A stretch of DNA of 62,706 nt from Algorimicrobium sp002414705 (lineage in GTDB: Bacteria; Bacteroidota; Bacteroidia; Flavobacteriales; Flavobacteriaceae). Positions 45,207 to 52,072 of the stretch are shown here, piece by piece. Each line of letters begins with the position of its first letter. Position 1 is the stretch's first letter. The notes under the pieces were generated by a model. It searched no databases, was not told the origin of the DNA, and saw nothing but the letters and a program-made list of their open reading frames with translations. The DNA lies in contig CAXAUF010000011.1 in the NCBI GenBank assembly GCA_963972425.1, positions 1 through 62,706 on the forward strand. The letters run 5' to 3'. Made by a program: the position numbers and the translations under genes.

Positions 45207-47216
45207 ATGATGAAAAATTACATTTTCACTAAAAGGTTTATCAAACAATTTGCATTTGCCTTTTTATTAATGATCACAATGGCTATAAAAGCTCAAAATC
45301 CTGTCAACATTTCAGTAGCAACAATCGATCAAGCTACAGCAAATACTATTCAAGGACATTTGAATAATGGAACTGATGTTATTGTTACTTCTAGTGGTGC
45401 TATCACCGTTTTAAATGGTGTTACTATTTTAAAATCTTTAGGTGGTGATGCTTCACTTACACTTAAAGCCAATTTCCGAGTAACAATGGATGTTAATACA
45501 AGCATTAAGTCTACAGTAGGTAAGCTACATTTAATTTTTTGGTCTAATGCTGCAAATAATGTGAATACAAAAGGTATGACAAGGTTTGGTGATCAAACAA
45601 CCCCTTCAGCTAATGTTGTTATAGAATCTAATGGAGGTCACCTATGGATAGGAGGTGGAGATACAAGCACAACTTGGAATGGCTTAAGCGTAGGTAATGG
45701 TTATTCATGGGGTGGTGCAACTCCAGGAAATGGTTGGTTTGGTATTGAACTAAACGGCGATTGTCGCTTCTATACCAGCGGAGGAAATGTTGCTTTGTTT
45801 GGAAGAAGTTCAGACCAAACAGCCGGTCAAGGTGGTACAGTTGGTATTGCTATGGCACGCAGTATAATAAACGCTGGGTCTGGAGATATCTTTATCAATA
45901 CGTTAACAGATGGTAATGCTCCTTCAAGTGTTGGAACAACTGGTTTATATGTTTCAGGTGATGGAGGTTTTACCACAACAACTGGAAATATCACTATTAA
46001 CAATACCCTTGCAGTTCAAGGCAATACTAGTGGTACCGCAACCGGTATTTTATTAGTGAGAAACACTACTGGTAACCCAATTATAACTTCAAATCAAGGA
46101 AATGTAAGCATCGTTAATGATTTTTCTAATACTGTTGCGTCAACAAAATGGTATATAGATGTTAATGAAACTAGTATTTCAAAAGAAAAATCGCTTACGG
46201 AATCTAGCTTTACAGATATAGTTCCATCCGTTTTAACAAACGCAACTTCTACGTTTACAAGTAGTAACAATCCTGTGGCTACTGTTGATAATAATGGTTT
46301 AGTTGCTCCTCTAACTTTGGGTAATACTGAGATTACCGGAATTTTTTCTCGCAATGATTGGAACCCTATTGATTCTAGATGGAGATATAATATTGACATT
46401 GTTAATAAAATCGACCCTAATTTATCATTTCCACAATCGGAGGTTTATAAAAATGTTAACGACCCTAGTTTTACCACAGCATCCACACAACTAAATGTAT
46501 CAGGTGTCGTTGGTGTTATTTCATACACATCAAGCAATAGAAGTGTAGCTACAGTAGATAGTGTTACAGGCGAAGTAACGTTAGTTGGTGAAGGCTCAAC
46601 AATTATTGAAGCAACATCTACTAGCACACTAACCTATTTAGAAGGCAAAACTAGCTACAAATTATTTGTCGTGGATGGTCTTGTTGTTTTTACATCTTCT
46701 GCAGCACCAAACAATAGTTTCGTCACAGTTTCTGGAAATGCCATATCAGACGGAGGAAATACTGTAACCGAAAGAGGTTTTGTATACGCAACCACAACAC
46801 AACCATCCATATCAAACAATAAAGTAGTCTTAGGATCTGGTTTAGGTGTTTTCTCTGGCTCAACACCTTCTTTGGAAGATGGAACATACTATTTTAGAGC
46901 GTATGCTACTAATAGCACTAACACAGAATATGGTTCTGAATTTGAAATAAATATAGATGCAACACTATCCATATCAAACCCGGAAATTACTAACATTAGT
47001 GTTTACCCTAATCCTGTTAAAAATAGTATCACAATTAAAATTAATACTACCATTGATTCCGTTGAAATATATAACACGTTTGGCAGTGTCTTAATAACTA
47101 AATCCGTTTCAAGCTCTTTAATCAATATGAATTTATCAAACCTAGCTTCTGGTGTTTATTTCATACGTATTCAATCAGAAGGTAACTTTTATACGGAACG
47201 TATAATTAAGGACTAA
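45207..47216 (+). CDS. Secreted protein with Ig-like domains and T9SS sorting tail
   Basis: A protein of 669 residues from the ATG at 45207, which gives a proper signal peptide (MMKNYIFTKRFIKQFAFAFL, ending near AIKAQ). The N-terminal half (about residues 30-310) is rich in Gly, Asn and Thr with repeated GNIxI or GDIFI strands, like beta-helix proteins. Two bacterial Ig-like segments follow, each ending in the VATVD...G motif (about 350-400 and 440-500). The C-terminal ~75 residues (ISVYPNPVKNSITI ... ASGVYFIRI) are a type A T9SS sorting domain, predicting transport across the outer membrane and cell-surface attachment or release. Biological target unknown. Confidence 0.88.
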   Translation: MMKNYIFTKRFIKQFAFAFLLMITMAIKAQNPVNISVATIDQATANTIQGHLNNGTDVIVTSSGAITVLNGVTILKSLGGDASLTLKANFRVTMDVNTSIKSTVGKLHLIFWSNAANNVNTKGMTRFGDQTTPSANVVIESNGGHLWIGGGDTSTTWNGLSVGNGYSWGGATPGNGWFGIELNGDCRFYTSGGNVALFGRSSDQTAGQGGTVGIAMARSIINAGSGDIFINTLTDGNAPSSVGTTGLYVSGDGGFTTTTGNITINNTLAVQGNTSGTATGILLVRNTTGNPIITSNQGNVSIVNDFSNTVASTKWYIDVNETSISKEKSLTESSFTDIVPSVLTNATSTFTSSNNPVATVDNNGLVAPLTLGNTEITGIFSRNDWNPIDSRWRYNIDIVNKIDPNLSFPQSEVYKNVNDPSFTTASTQLNVSGVVGVISYTSSNRSVATVDSVTGEVTLVGEGSTIIEATSTSTLTYLEGKTSYKLFVVDGLVVFTSSAAPNNSFVTVSGNAISDGGNTVTERGFVYATTTQPSISNNKVVLGSGLGVFSGSTPSLEDGTYYFRAYATNSTNTEYGSEFEINIDATLSISNPEITNISVYPNPVKNSITIKINTTIDSVEIYNTFGSVLITKSVSSSLINMNLSNLASGVYFIRIQSEGNFYTERIIKD

Positions 47217-47279
47217 AAAACCGATTATTTAGTGATATTAAAGTGCTTATATCAATTAAGCTCTCACATAAAAATGACA

Positions 47280-47311
47280 AAAGCCCCAATTTTAAGGGGC
47301 TTTGTTTTTTT
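47280..47311 (+). terminator. Terminator after the T9SS protein gene
   Basis: AAAGCCCC / GGGGCTTT stem with loop AATTTTAA region, followed by GTTTTTTT, 64 nt after the stop codon. Confidence 0.85.
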
Positions 47312-47425
47312 ATGTGATCAATACTTATCTAAAGGTAACTAAAGTTAATTGTACGAGTTATTACCCTATTTGATTACTAAAATAAAGGAGTTTTTGATAA
47401 TTTGCTTAAAGAAACACGACACCAA

Positions 47426-47839
47426 TCAATGCGGTAAGTTATCTTTTAACAAACCATATACATACGTTCCTAAAAGTGCCGAAGCAATCACCACCAAAAT
47501 CGGCCAGTATCCTGCTCCTACCAAAACATACATAGGTCCGGGACAAGCGCCAGCTAAAGCCCAACCGAAACCAAATAGTGTTCCACCAATAATATAACGT
47601 TTAAAGCCCGTTTCTTTTGCCTCAAACTCAAGAGTTTTCCCATAAAACGATTTGACACTAAAACGTTTTATAACAAATGTCATCAAAACGCCAAGGCCTA
47701 GAGCTACGCCAATTATGCCATACATGTGAAAGGATTGAAATTGAAACATTTCAAAAATTCGAAACCAAGAAGCAGCTTCGGATTTAAACATCGTGATACC
47801 AAAAATAATGCCTATTACTAAATATATACTTGTTCTCAT
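47426..47839 (-). CDS. YeeE/YedE family transporter, C-terminal half protein
   Basis: A 137-residue inner-membrane protein with about four hydrophobic segments. It carries the family cysteine motif as GACPGPMYVLVGAG (about residues 100-113). YeeE/YedE proteins move thiosulfate or related sulfur compounds; the cysteine relays sulfur. In E. coli one long protein holds both halves, while many marine bacteria have two short proteins, as here with the preceding gene. It starts 3 nt after its partner. Confidence 0.9.
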   Translation of the reverse strand: MRTSIYLVIGIIFGITMFKSEAASWFRIFEMFQFQSFHMYGIIGVALGLGVLMTFVIKRFSVKSFYGKTLEFEAKETGFKRYIIGGTLFGFGWALAGACPGPMYVLVGAGYWPILVVIASALLGTYVYGLLKDNLPH

Positions 47840-47842
47840 TAC

Positions 47843-48400
47843 TTAAAAAATTAAAGGGAATATTAAATGAATCATGATTAGACCACCTAAAAAGAAGCCT
47901 ATAACAGCAATTAATGATGGTAATTGTAAATTACTCAAGCCTGAAATAGCATGCCCAGACGTACAACCACCTGCGTAACGTGCTCCAAATCCAACAAGGA
48001 ATCCGCCTACAACCAAAACCAATATACTTGTTACATCTGTAAAAACAGTGCTTCCAAACAATTCGGTTGGCATATAACTTGTTCCCGCACTTTCAAAACC
48101 CAACGTTTTTAAATCTAATATGGTTTCTTGACTGATTGCAACGGCTTCATTGGGTGTTAAATATTCGGAAGCGATAAATCCACCAATTACGGCTCCAATA
48201 ACGACCACTAAATTCCAACGTTGGGATTTCCAATCGAAATCGAAAAAATCCGTCCGTTTACCTGCTCCTGCCATACTACAAAGTGTGCGTAGATTGGACG
48301 ACATGCCAAAGCGTTTTTCAACCATAATAAGCAGAAACATGACGAATGCAATCATAAAGCCCGAAAAATACCAAGGCCAAGGTTCTATAATAAATGTCAT
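47843..48400 (-). CDS. YeeE/YedE family transporter, N-terminal half protein
   Basis: A 185-residue inner-membrane protein, the partner of the following gene. Hydrophobic segments at about residues 10-27, 62-80, 115-135 and 160-180; the cysteine motif is GGCTSGHAISGLSNLQLPS (about 140-158). The pair probably forms one sulfur-compound channel. A palindrome GTAACATTCGTTAC lies 59 nt upstream of the start, shared with other sulfur genes of this window. Confidence 0.9.
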   Translation of the reverse strand: MTFIIEPWPWYFSGFMIAFVMFLLIMVEKRFGMSSNLRTLCSMAGAGKRTDFFDFDWKSQRWNLVVVIGAVIGGFIASEYLTPNEAVAISQETILDLKTLGFESAGTSYMPTELFGSTVFTDVTSILVLVVGGFLVGFGARYAGGCTSGHAISGLSNLQLPSLIAVIGFFLGGLIMIHLIFPLIF

Positions 48401-48458
48401 TTTTTGTATTTATTTTCCCGCAAAGAAACAGATAAATGTTCAGGAAACTAAATCCTCT

Positions 48459-48472
48459 GTAACATTCGTTAC
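48459..48472 (-). promoter_or_regulatory. Crp/Fnr-type operator 1, upstream of YeeE pair
   Basis: GTAAC-ATTC-GTTAC, perfect 5-bp half sites with a 4-nt spacer. The 8 bases found 22 nt downstream on the minus strand, TTTATCTG, are a poor -7 match. Same site as operators 2-4. It is also upstream of the divergent sterol-desaturase-like gene. Confidence 0.7.
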
Positions 48473-48498
48473 CAACTTTAGTAGAAGATAAAACTAAC

Positions 48499-48532
48499 TT
48501 TGTAGTCATTTGCAATTTCTTCAGTAACTTTG
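48499..48532 (+). promoter_or_regulatory. Promoter of the sterol-desaturase-like gene
   Basis: The octamer TAACTTTG occurs twice (48495-48502 and 48525-48532). The second copy fits a -7 element 17 nt before the ATG at 48550. TTTG of the first copy (48499-48502) lies 22 nt upstream and fits a -33 element. Confidence 0.55.
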
Positions 48533-48549
48533 CAAAACAACAATCTGCT

Positions 48550-49428
48550 ATGTGGAACTATATGAACGCTTTTAAGGATGCAGTTTTAGGAACGTTACAT
48601 TGGACCTGGAATTCCATTATTTTTGATGTGCCTTGGTACACCAATTATTTTTGGGGCTTAATTGTTATTTCACTAATTGTTTGGGGATTAGAAATCCTAT
48701 TTCCCTGGCGAAAAAATCAAGCTATTTTCAGAAAAGACTTCTGGTTAGATGCATTTTATATGTTTTTCAACTTCTTTATTTTCGCCATAGTTATTAGTGG
48801 CATCTACAGTGTTTTGGAAGTCGCTTTTTCTAACTTTGGTATTTCTATAACAAGTCTGGCATTAATAGATATAAGCATTTGGCCTATGTGGCTCCAGCTA
48901 CTTGTGTTTTTTATTGTTTTGGATTTTGTACAATGGTTTACGCATGTTTTACTACATCGTTTTGAATTTCTTTGGCGTTTTCACCAAGTGCACCATAGTG
49001 TTAAAGAAATGGGGTTTGCGGCTCATTTACGCTACCATTGGATGGAAAACATTTTATACAAACCGCTAAAAGTTTTTGGTGTTATGATACTTGGAGGCTT
49101 TGAACCGGAACAAGCGTATATTGTACATTTTATTGCTATTACTATCGGTCATTTTAACCATTCCAATATTAAAATTACGTATGGTCCGTTAAAATATATT
49201 TTAAATAATCCAGTGATGCATTTATATCATCATGCTTATAATCTACCAAAAGGCAAACAATTTGGAATGAATTACGGCATCAGTTTAAGTCTTTGGGATT
49301 ATCTTTTTAAAACCAACTATATTCCTGATGAAAGTGGTACCATTGAATTAGGTTATGAAGGCGATGACACCATGCCTAGCACGTTTTTAGGACAGATGAA
49401 GTATGGTTTTTTTAAGAAGAAAAGTTAA
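48550..49428 (+). CDS. Sterol desaturase / fatty acid hydroxylase family protein
   Basis: A 292-residue integral membrane di-iron oxygenase. Histidine boxes HVLLH (about residues 133-137), HQVHH (about 147-151) and HLYHH (about 225-229) are intact, between hydrophobic segments at about 29-46, 67-90 and 110-130. Substrates in bacteria range from carotenoids to fatty acids and hopanoids; none can be chosen here. It is the only plus-strand gene inside the sulfur island and is convergent with the methyltransferase gene (7 nt apart). Confidence 0.9.
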   Translation: MWNYMNAFKDAVLGTLHWTWNSIIFDVPWYTNYFWGLIVISLIVWGLEILFPWRKNQAIFRKDFWLDAFYMFFNFFIFAIVISGIYSVLEVAFSNFGISITSLALIDISIWPMWLQLLVFFIVLDFVQWFTHVLLHRFEFLWRFHQVHHSVKEMGFAAHLRYHWMENILYKPLKVFGVMILGGFEPEQAYIVHFIAITIGHFNHSNIKITYGPLKYILNNPVMHLYHHAYNLPKGKQFGMNYGISLSLWDYLFKTNYIPDESGTIELGYEGDDTMPSTFLGQMKYGFFKKKS

Positions 49429-49435
49429 GAACTTT

Positions 49436-50017
49436 TTACTTTTTTTGTAGTTTAATAAACAACTCGCTATCCTTACGACTGGGCATAGAGTTATAGCTAG
49501 CCTCAAAAATATCAAAATCAAAATACGGTTTAAAATAAGTAGCATATTCCTTTTTTGAACCTCCAAAAGGCGGTCTATCTTCATTTAAAGGTTTGTCAAA
49601 CAATAAACCAACTAACTTCCCCTTTGAATTTAATAAGTTGTGTATTTTTTTAGCATACGCTTCACGAAGACTAGGATTTAAGGCACAAAAAAAGGTCTGT
49701 TCAATGATTACATCAAAAGCTTCAGAGATATTAAAAAAATTGATGTGCAGTAAATTTGTATCTGGAAAATTAGGAACGCGATTTTTAAAATTCTCTAATG
49801 CTGTTTTTGATAAATCGGCTATAAAAACATGTTTAAATCCATTCTTAAATAAATATTCAGCTTCATAGGAATTTCCCGCACCTGGAATGAGAATTTTAAG
49901 TGATGTATCTTCTAGCTGATCAACATAGGTTTTAATGGGCAAAGACACTTTGCCTAAATCCCAACCTGTATCTTGATTTTTATAGCGTGTATCCCAAAAC
50001 GATTCAGATAAATCCAT
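49436..50017 (-). CDS. TPMT-family SAM-dependent methyltransferase
   Basis: A 193-residue methyltransferase of the thiopurine S-methyltransferase family. The diagnostic N-terminus FWDTRYKNQDTGWDLG is at about residues 7-22, and the SAM motif ILIPGAGNSYEAEYLF at about 43-58. Bacterial members methylate thiols, selenium or tellurium compounds or other small nucleophiles. It is last in a run with thioredoxin, cytochrome, HMA and rhodanese genes, 5 nt from thioredoxin, so a small sulfur nucleophile is a reasonable but unproven substrate. Confidence 0.88.
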   Translation of the reverse strand: MDLSESFWDTRYKNQDTGWDLGKVSLPIKTYVDQLEDTSLKILIPGAGNSYEAEYLFKNGFKHVFIADLSKTALENFKNRVPNFPDTNLLHINFFNISEAFDVIIEQTFFCALNPSLREAYAKKIHNLLNSKGKLVGLLFDKPLNEDRPPFGGSKKEYATYFKPYFDFDIFEASYNSMPSRKDSELFIKLQKK

Positions 50018-50022
50018 AATTT

Positions 50023-50319
50023 TTAAACGTGAGATTGAATTAAAGATACTAAATCGCGTTTAGATGCCAATCCGGATTGGCGCCATATTTGTTTTCCGCT
50101 TTTATAAAGAATTAGCGTTGGCACACCGCGAACTTTGAATTGGGCTGCTAATTGCTGATTTTTATCGACATCTATTTTTAAAATCACCACGTTTTCACCC
50201 AGTGTATCTTTCACCTCTTTTAAAATAGGACTCATGGTTTTACAAGGCCCACACCATTCTGCAAAAAAATCGACTAAAACAGGTTTGTCTTGATTTATTA
50301 AATTCGAAAAATTACTCAT
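50023..50319 (-). CDS. trxA: Thioredoxin
   Basis: A 98-residue cytoplasmic thioredoxin with active site AEWCGPCKTM (Cys23 and Cys26) and cis-proline segment VRGVPTLILYKSG (about 70-82). It lacks a signal peptide. Located in an operon of sulfur-handling genes, it could reduce protein persulfides on the neighbouring rhodaneses or supply electrons there; this is inference. 9 nt after the cytochrome gene. Confidence 0.93.
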   Translation of the reverse strand: MSNFSNLINQDKPVLVDFFAEWCGPCKTMSPILKEVKDTLGENVVILKIDVDKNQQLAAQFKVRGVPTLILYKSGKQIWRQSGLASKRDLVSLIQSHV

Positions 50320-50328
50320 AGCGTCATG

Positions 50329-51330
50329 TTATTTATCAAACGAAATACTCCAAATACCTCGCACTTCATTTTCAATATACCCAATAGCTTTATCTTTAGG
50401 ATACAAAGCCGTAATTTTTTTATAAACTTCTGGTTCTATATTTTTACCATGACATTGCAAACACATAGAATTCGTTACAATTGGATAATAAAATTGAACC
50501 GTTTCATCTGTTTCTTCAATAATAGGTTTAGGCTCTAAATGGGCAGCAACGTCCTCTTTAAATTTAGTAATATGTACAAGTTCTGAACTATTAGCTTGAT
50601 TATTCGGATTTCTCGGTTTATCGGAAACACGCTTAATCTTTGCTTGATTTACAACAGCCATACTATCGGTTAATGGATAGGCTTTAATATTGCAAAACTC
50701 CACTGCTGCTAAAGTTCCTTTTTTTTGAATAGTGCCCATTAAATTCTTACCCAATTCGGCTTTCGTATTCATAGCATATTTCAAACCCATTTCTTCGTAA
50801 GTCAGCGTTGAATCTGATACAGAAGCCTGTTGTTTATTCCTGTTCTGCATACCACGACCGTTTTGTTTTCCGTGACCTTTTCCGCCTTGCTCCTTAAAAT
50901 GATCGTCAAACCATTCAGGCTGTTCAATATCATAATCATAGATATAATCGGCTATCTGCTCGACTGTGTTTTCTGGATATTGCGCTTTTGGCATGACACC
51001 AAAACGTTTTACAGCTCCAGGCATTTTGGAATCGGCTTCATTTGGGTTTTCCACATAACTTTGGATGTTTTTAATAAATTCAGCTTTGCTAATTCCATCC
51101 GTTAAGTAATGCTTCTTAATGGCTATCATTGGAGGCGCAATTCTACTATCATGTCCTGCGGTTGGACTATGACATACATAGCAATTGACTTCCATGAGTT
51201 TTTTCCCAGGATGCTCTTGACCTGTTTCCAATACTGAAACCTGTGTATAGTCTGATTGGTTTTGATTGTCATTCTTACAACTTGAAACAAGTCCAAGAAT
51301 AACCATTACTAATACTAAATTACGAATCAT
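50329..51330 (-). CDS. Lipoprotein with cytochrome c and DUF3365 (Tll0287-like) heme domains
   Basis: A 333-residue exported lipoprotein (signal MIRNLVLVMVILGLVSSC, Cys18). A first heme-c motif CYVCH (residues 50-54) lies in a cytochrome-c-like domain with the later IAPPM and MPKAQYP methionines. After a Lys/Gly/Gln-rich linker (about 155-175), a DUF3365/Tll0287-type domain spans about 180-333 and has the second heme site CLQCH (290-294). It thus should carry two covalent hemes in the periplasm. It overlaps the upstream HMA gene by 11 nt. Likely electron acceptor or redox sensor for the island. Confidence 0.88.
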   Translation of the reverse strand: MIRNLVLVMVILGLVSSCKNDNQNQSDYTQVSVLETGQEHPGKKLMEVNCYVCHSPTAGHDSRIAPPMIAIKKHYLTDGISKAEFIKNIQSYVENPNEADSKMPGAVKRFGVMPKAQYPENTVEQIADYIYDYDIEQPEWFDDHFKEQGGKGHGKQNGRGMQNRNKQQASVSDSTLTYEEMGLKYAMNTKAELGKNLMGTIQKKGTLAAVEFCNIKAYPLTDSMAVVNQAKIKRVSDKPRNPNNQANSSELVHITKFKEDVAAHLEPKPIIEETDETVQFYYPIVTNSMCLQCHGKNIEPEVYKKITALYPKDKAIGYIENEVRGIWSISFDK

Positions 51331-51598
51331 GATTTGCTATTTTTCCGGTTGCACAACTAATAAAGGATTTTGCTTTTGATACCATTGAATTTTCAGTATC
51401 CACTTCTGGATACCCTAAAGATTTTAATTTTTGTTTGGCTGCTAATAAGTCTGTTTCCAACTCATAGTTAAAACTTACTTCGCTTGTTTCTACAGAAACC
51501 AAAACATTGTCAATTCCTGAAACATCGGTCATTTTAGTTGAAATTGTATGTGCACAACCACCACATTTTAAATTTTGTATTTCGAGTGTTGTTTTCAT
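51320..51598 (-). CDS. Heavy-metal-associated (HMA) domain protein
   Basis: A 92-residue protein with an HMA fold. The metal-site segment reads NLKCGGCAHTI (Cys12 and Cys15), a CxxC with glycines, as in copper chaperones. The C-terminal ~20 residues add a further cysteine (FISCATGKI). In a sulfur operon it might bind metal ions or persulfide sulfur; both are inference. It lies 1 nt after the rhodanese and overlaps the cytochrome gene by 11 nt. Confidence 0.85.
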   Translation of the reverse strand: MKTTLEIQNLKCGGCAHTISTKMTDVSGIDNVLVSVETSEVSFNYELETDLLAAKQKLKSLGYPEVDTENSMVSKAKSFISCATGKIANHDS

Positions 51599-51599
51599 C

Positions 51600-51956
51600 C
51601 TATTTCCAGTTTAAATAACCACCTTTTAAATCATAAATTTCCGTGAAACCCATAGCAACTAACTTATTAGACGCTTTCTTACTTCGCGCACCACTACGGC
51701 AATAAATATATACTGGTTTTTCTTTATTTAATTTTTGAAATTGGCTCTCAAAACTAGGTGCAAAAAAATCGATGTTTTTAGCATTTTTAATGTGTCCAGA
51801 AATGTATTCGTTAGGCGTTCTAACATCAATTAACTGGACTTTTCCGGATTCTATTTGTGCTTTGTATTCTGCTACTGAAAGCACTTTAACTGCGGAACTT
51901 TGATCCGTTCCAAAAAACATTGATAATAAGGACATAATAATTATAATTTGTTTCAT
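51600..51956 (-). CDS. Exported rhodanese-like sulfurtransferase
   Basis: A 118-residue single-domain rhodanese with a signal-like N-terminus (MKQIIIIMSLLSMFFGT). LIDVRTPNEYISGHIKNAKNI is at about residues 38-58, and the active-site loop YIYCRSGARSKKA holds the catalytic cysteine (about residue 86). It transfers sulfane sulfur to a thiol or cyanide. First gene of the rhodanese-HMA-cytochrome-thioredoxin-methyltransferase run, with an operator 51 nt upstream. Confidence 0.92.
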   Translation of the reverse strand: MKQIIIIMSLLSMFFGTDQSSAVKVLSVAEYKAQIESGKVQLIDVRTPNEYISGHIKNAKNIDFFAPSFESQFQKLNKEKPVYIYCRSGARSKKASNKLVAMGFTEIYDLKGGYLNWK

Positions 51957-51976
51957 GTTTTACTTCATTTCGACTA

Positions 51977-51984
51977 TAAAATTA
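51977..51984 (-). promoter_or_regulatory. -7 element for the rhodanese operon
   Basis: On the minus strand TAATTTTA fits TAnnTTT(G/A), exactly 22 nt from operator 2 and 20 nt before the ATG. No -33 element is seen, as expected if an activator replaces it. Confidence 0.5.
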
Positions 51985-52006
51985 CAAGAAAAGAACAACC
52001 CTATAC

Positions 52007-52020
52007 GTAACATTTGTTAC
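52007..52020 (-). promoter_or_regulatory. Crp/Fnr-type operator 2, upstream of the rhodanese operon
   Basis: GTAAC-ATTT-GTTAC, perfect half sites. It lies 51 nt before the rhodanese ATG, one base after the terminator of the upstream gene. Confidence 0.75.
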
Positions 52021-52021
52021 T

Positions 52022-52048
52022 AAAAAAGAGTGGCTTTCACCACTCTTT
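52022..52048 (-). terminator. Terminator after the MBL-rhodanese gene
   Basis: Stem AAAGAGTGG/CCACTCTTT, 9 bp, with 6-nt loop and a T run on the minus strand, 25 nt after the stop. It isolates the MBL-rhodanese gene from the rhodanese operon. Confidence 0.82.
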
Positions 52049-52072
52049 ACAATATATAAACTTTTTAAGAAA

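Noticed and set aside
47335..47348. A fifth near copy of the operator, GTAAC-TAAA-GTTAA
   Set aside because: One mismatch, and it is not upstream of any gene: it lies between the terminator of the T9SS gene and the 3' end of the YeeE half gene.
47349..47597. Open frame of 82 codons on the plus strand
   Set aside because: Its 3' part is antisense to the conserved YeeE C-terminal half gene and it shows no protein family feature.
49421..49438. AAAAGTT-AAG-AACTTTT hairpin between the convergent desaturase and methyltransferase genes
   Set aside because: Stem is almost pure A/T and short; too weak to call as a terminator although the position would fit.
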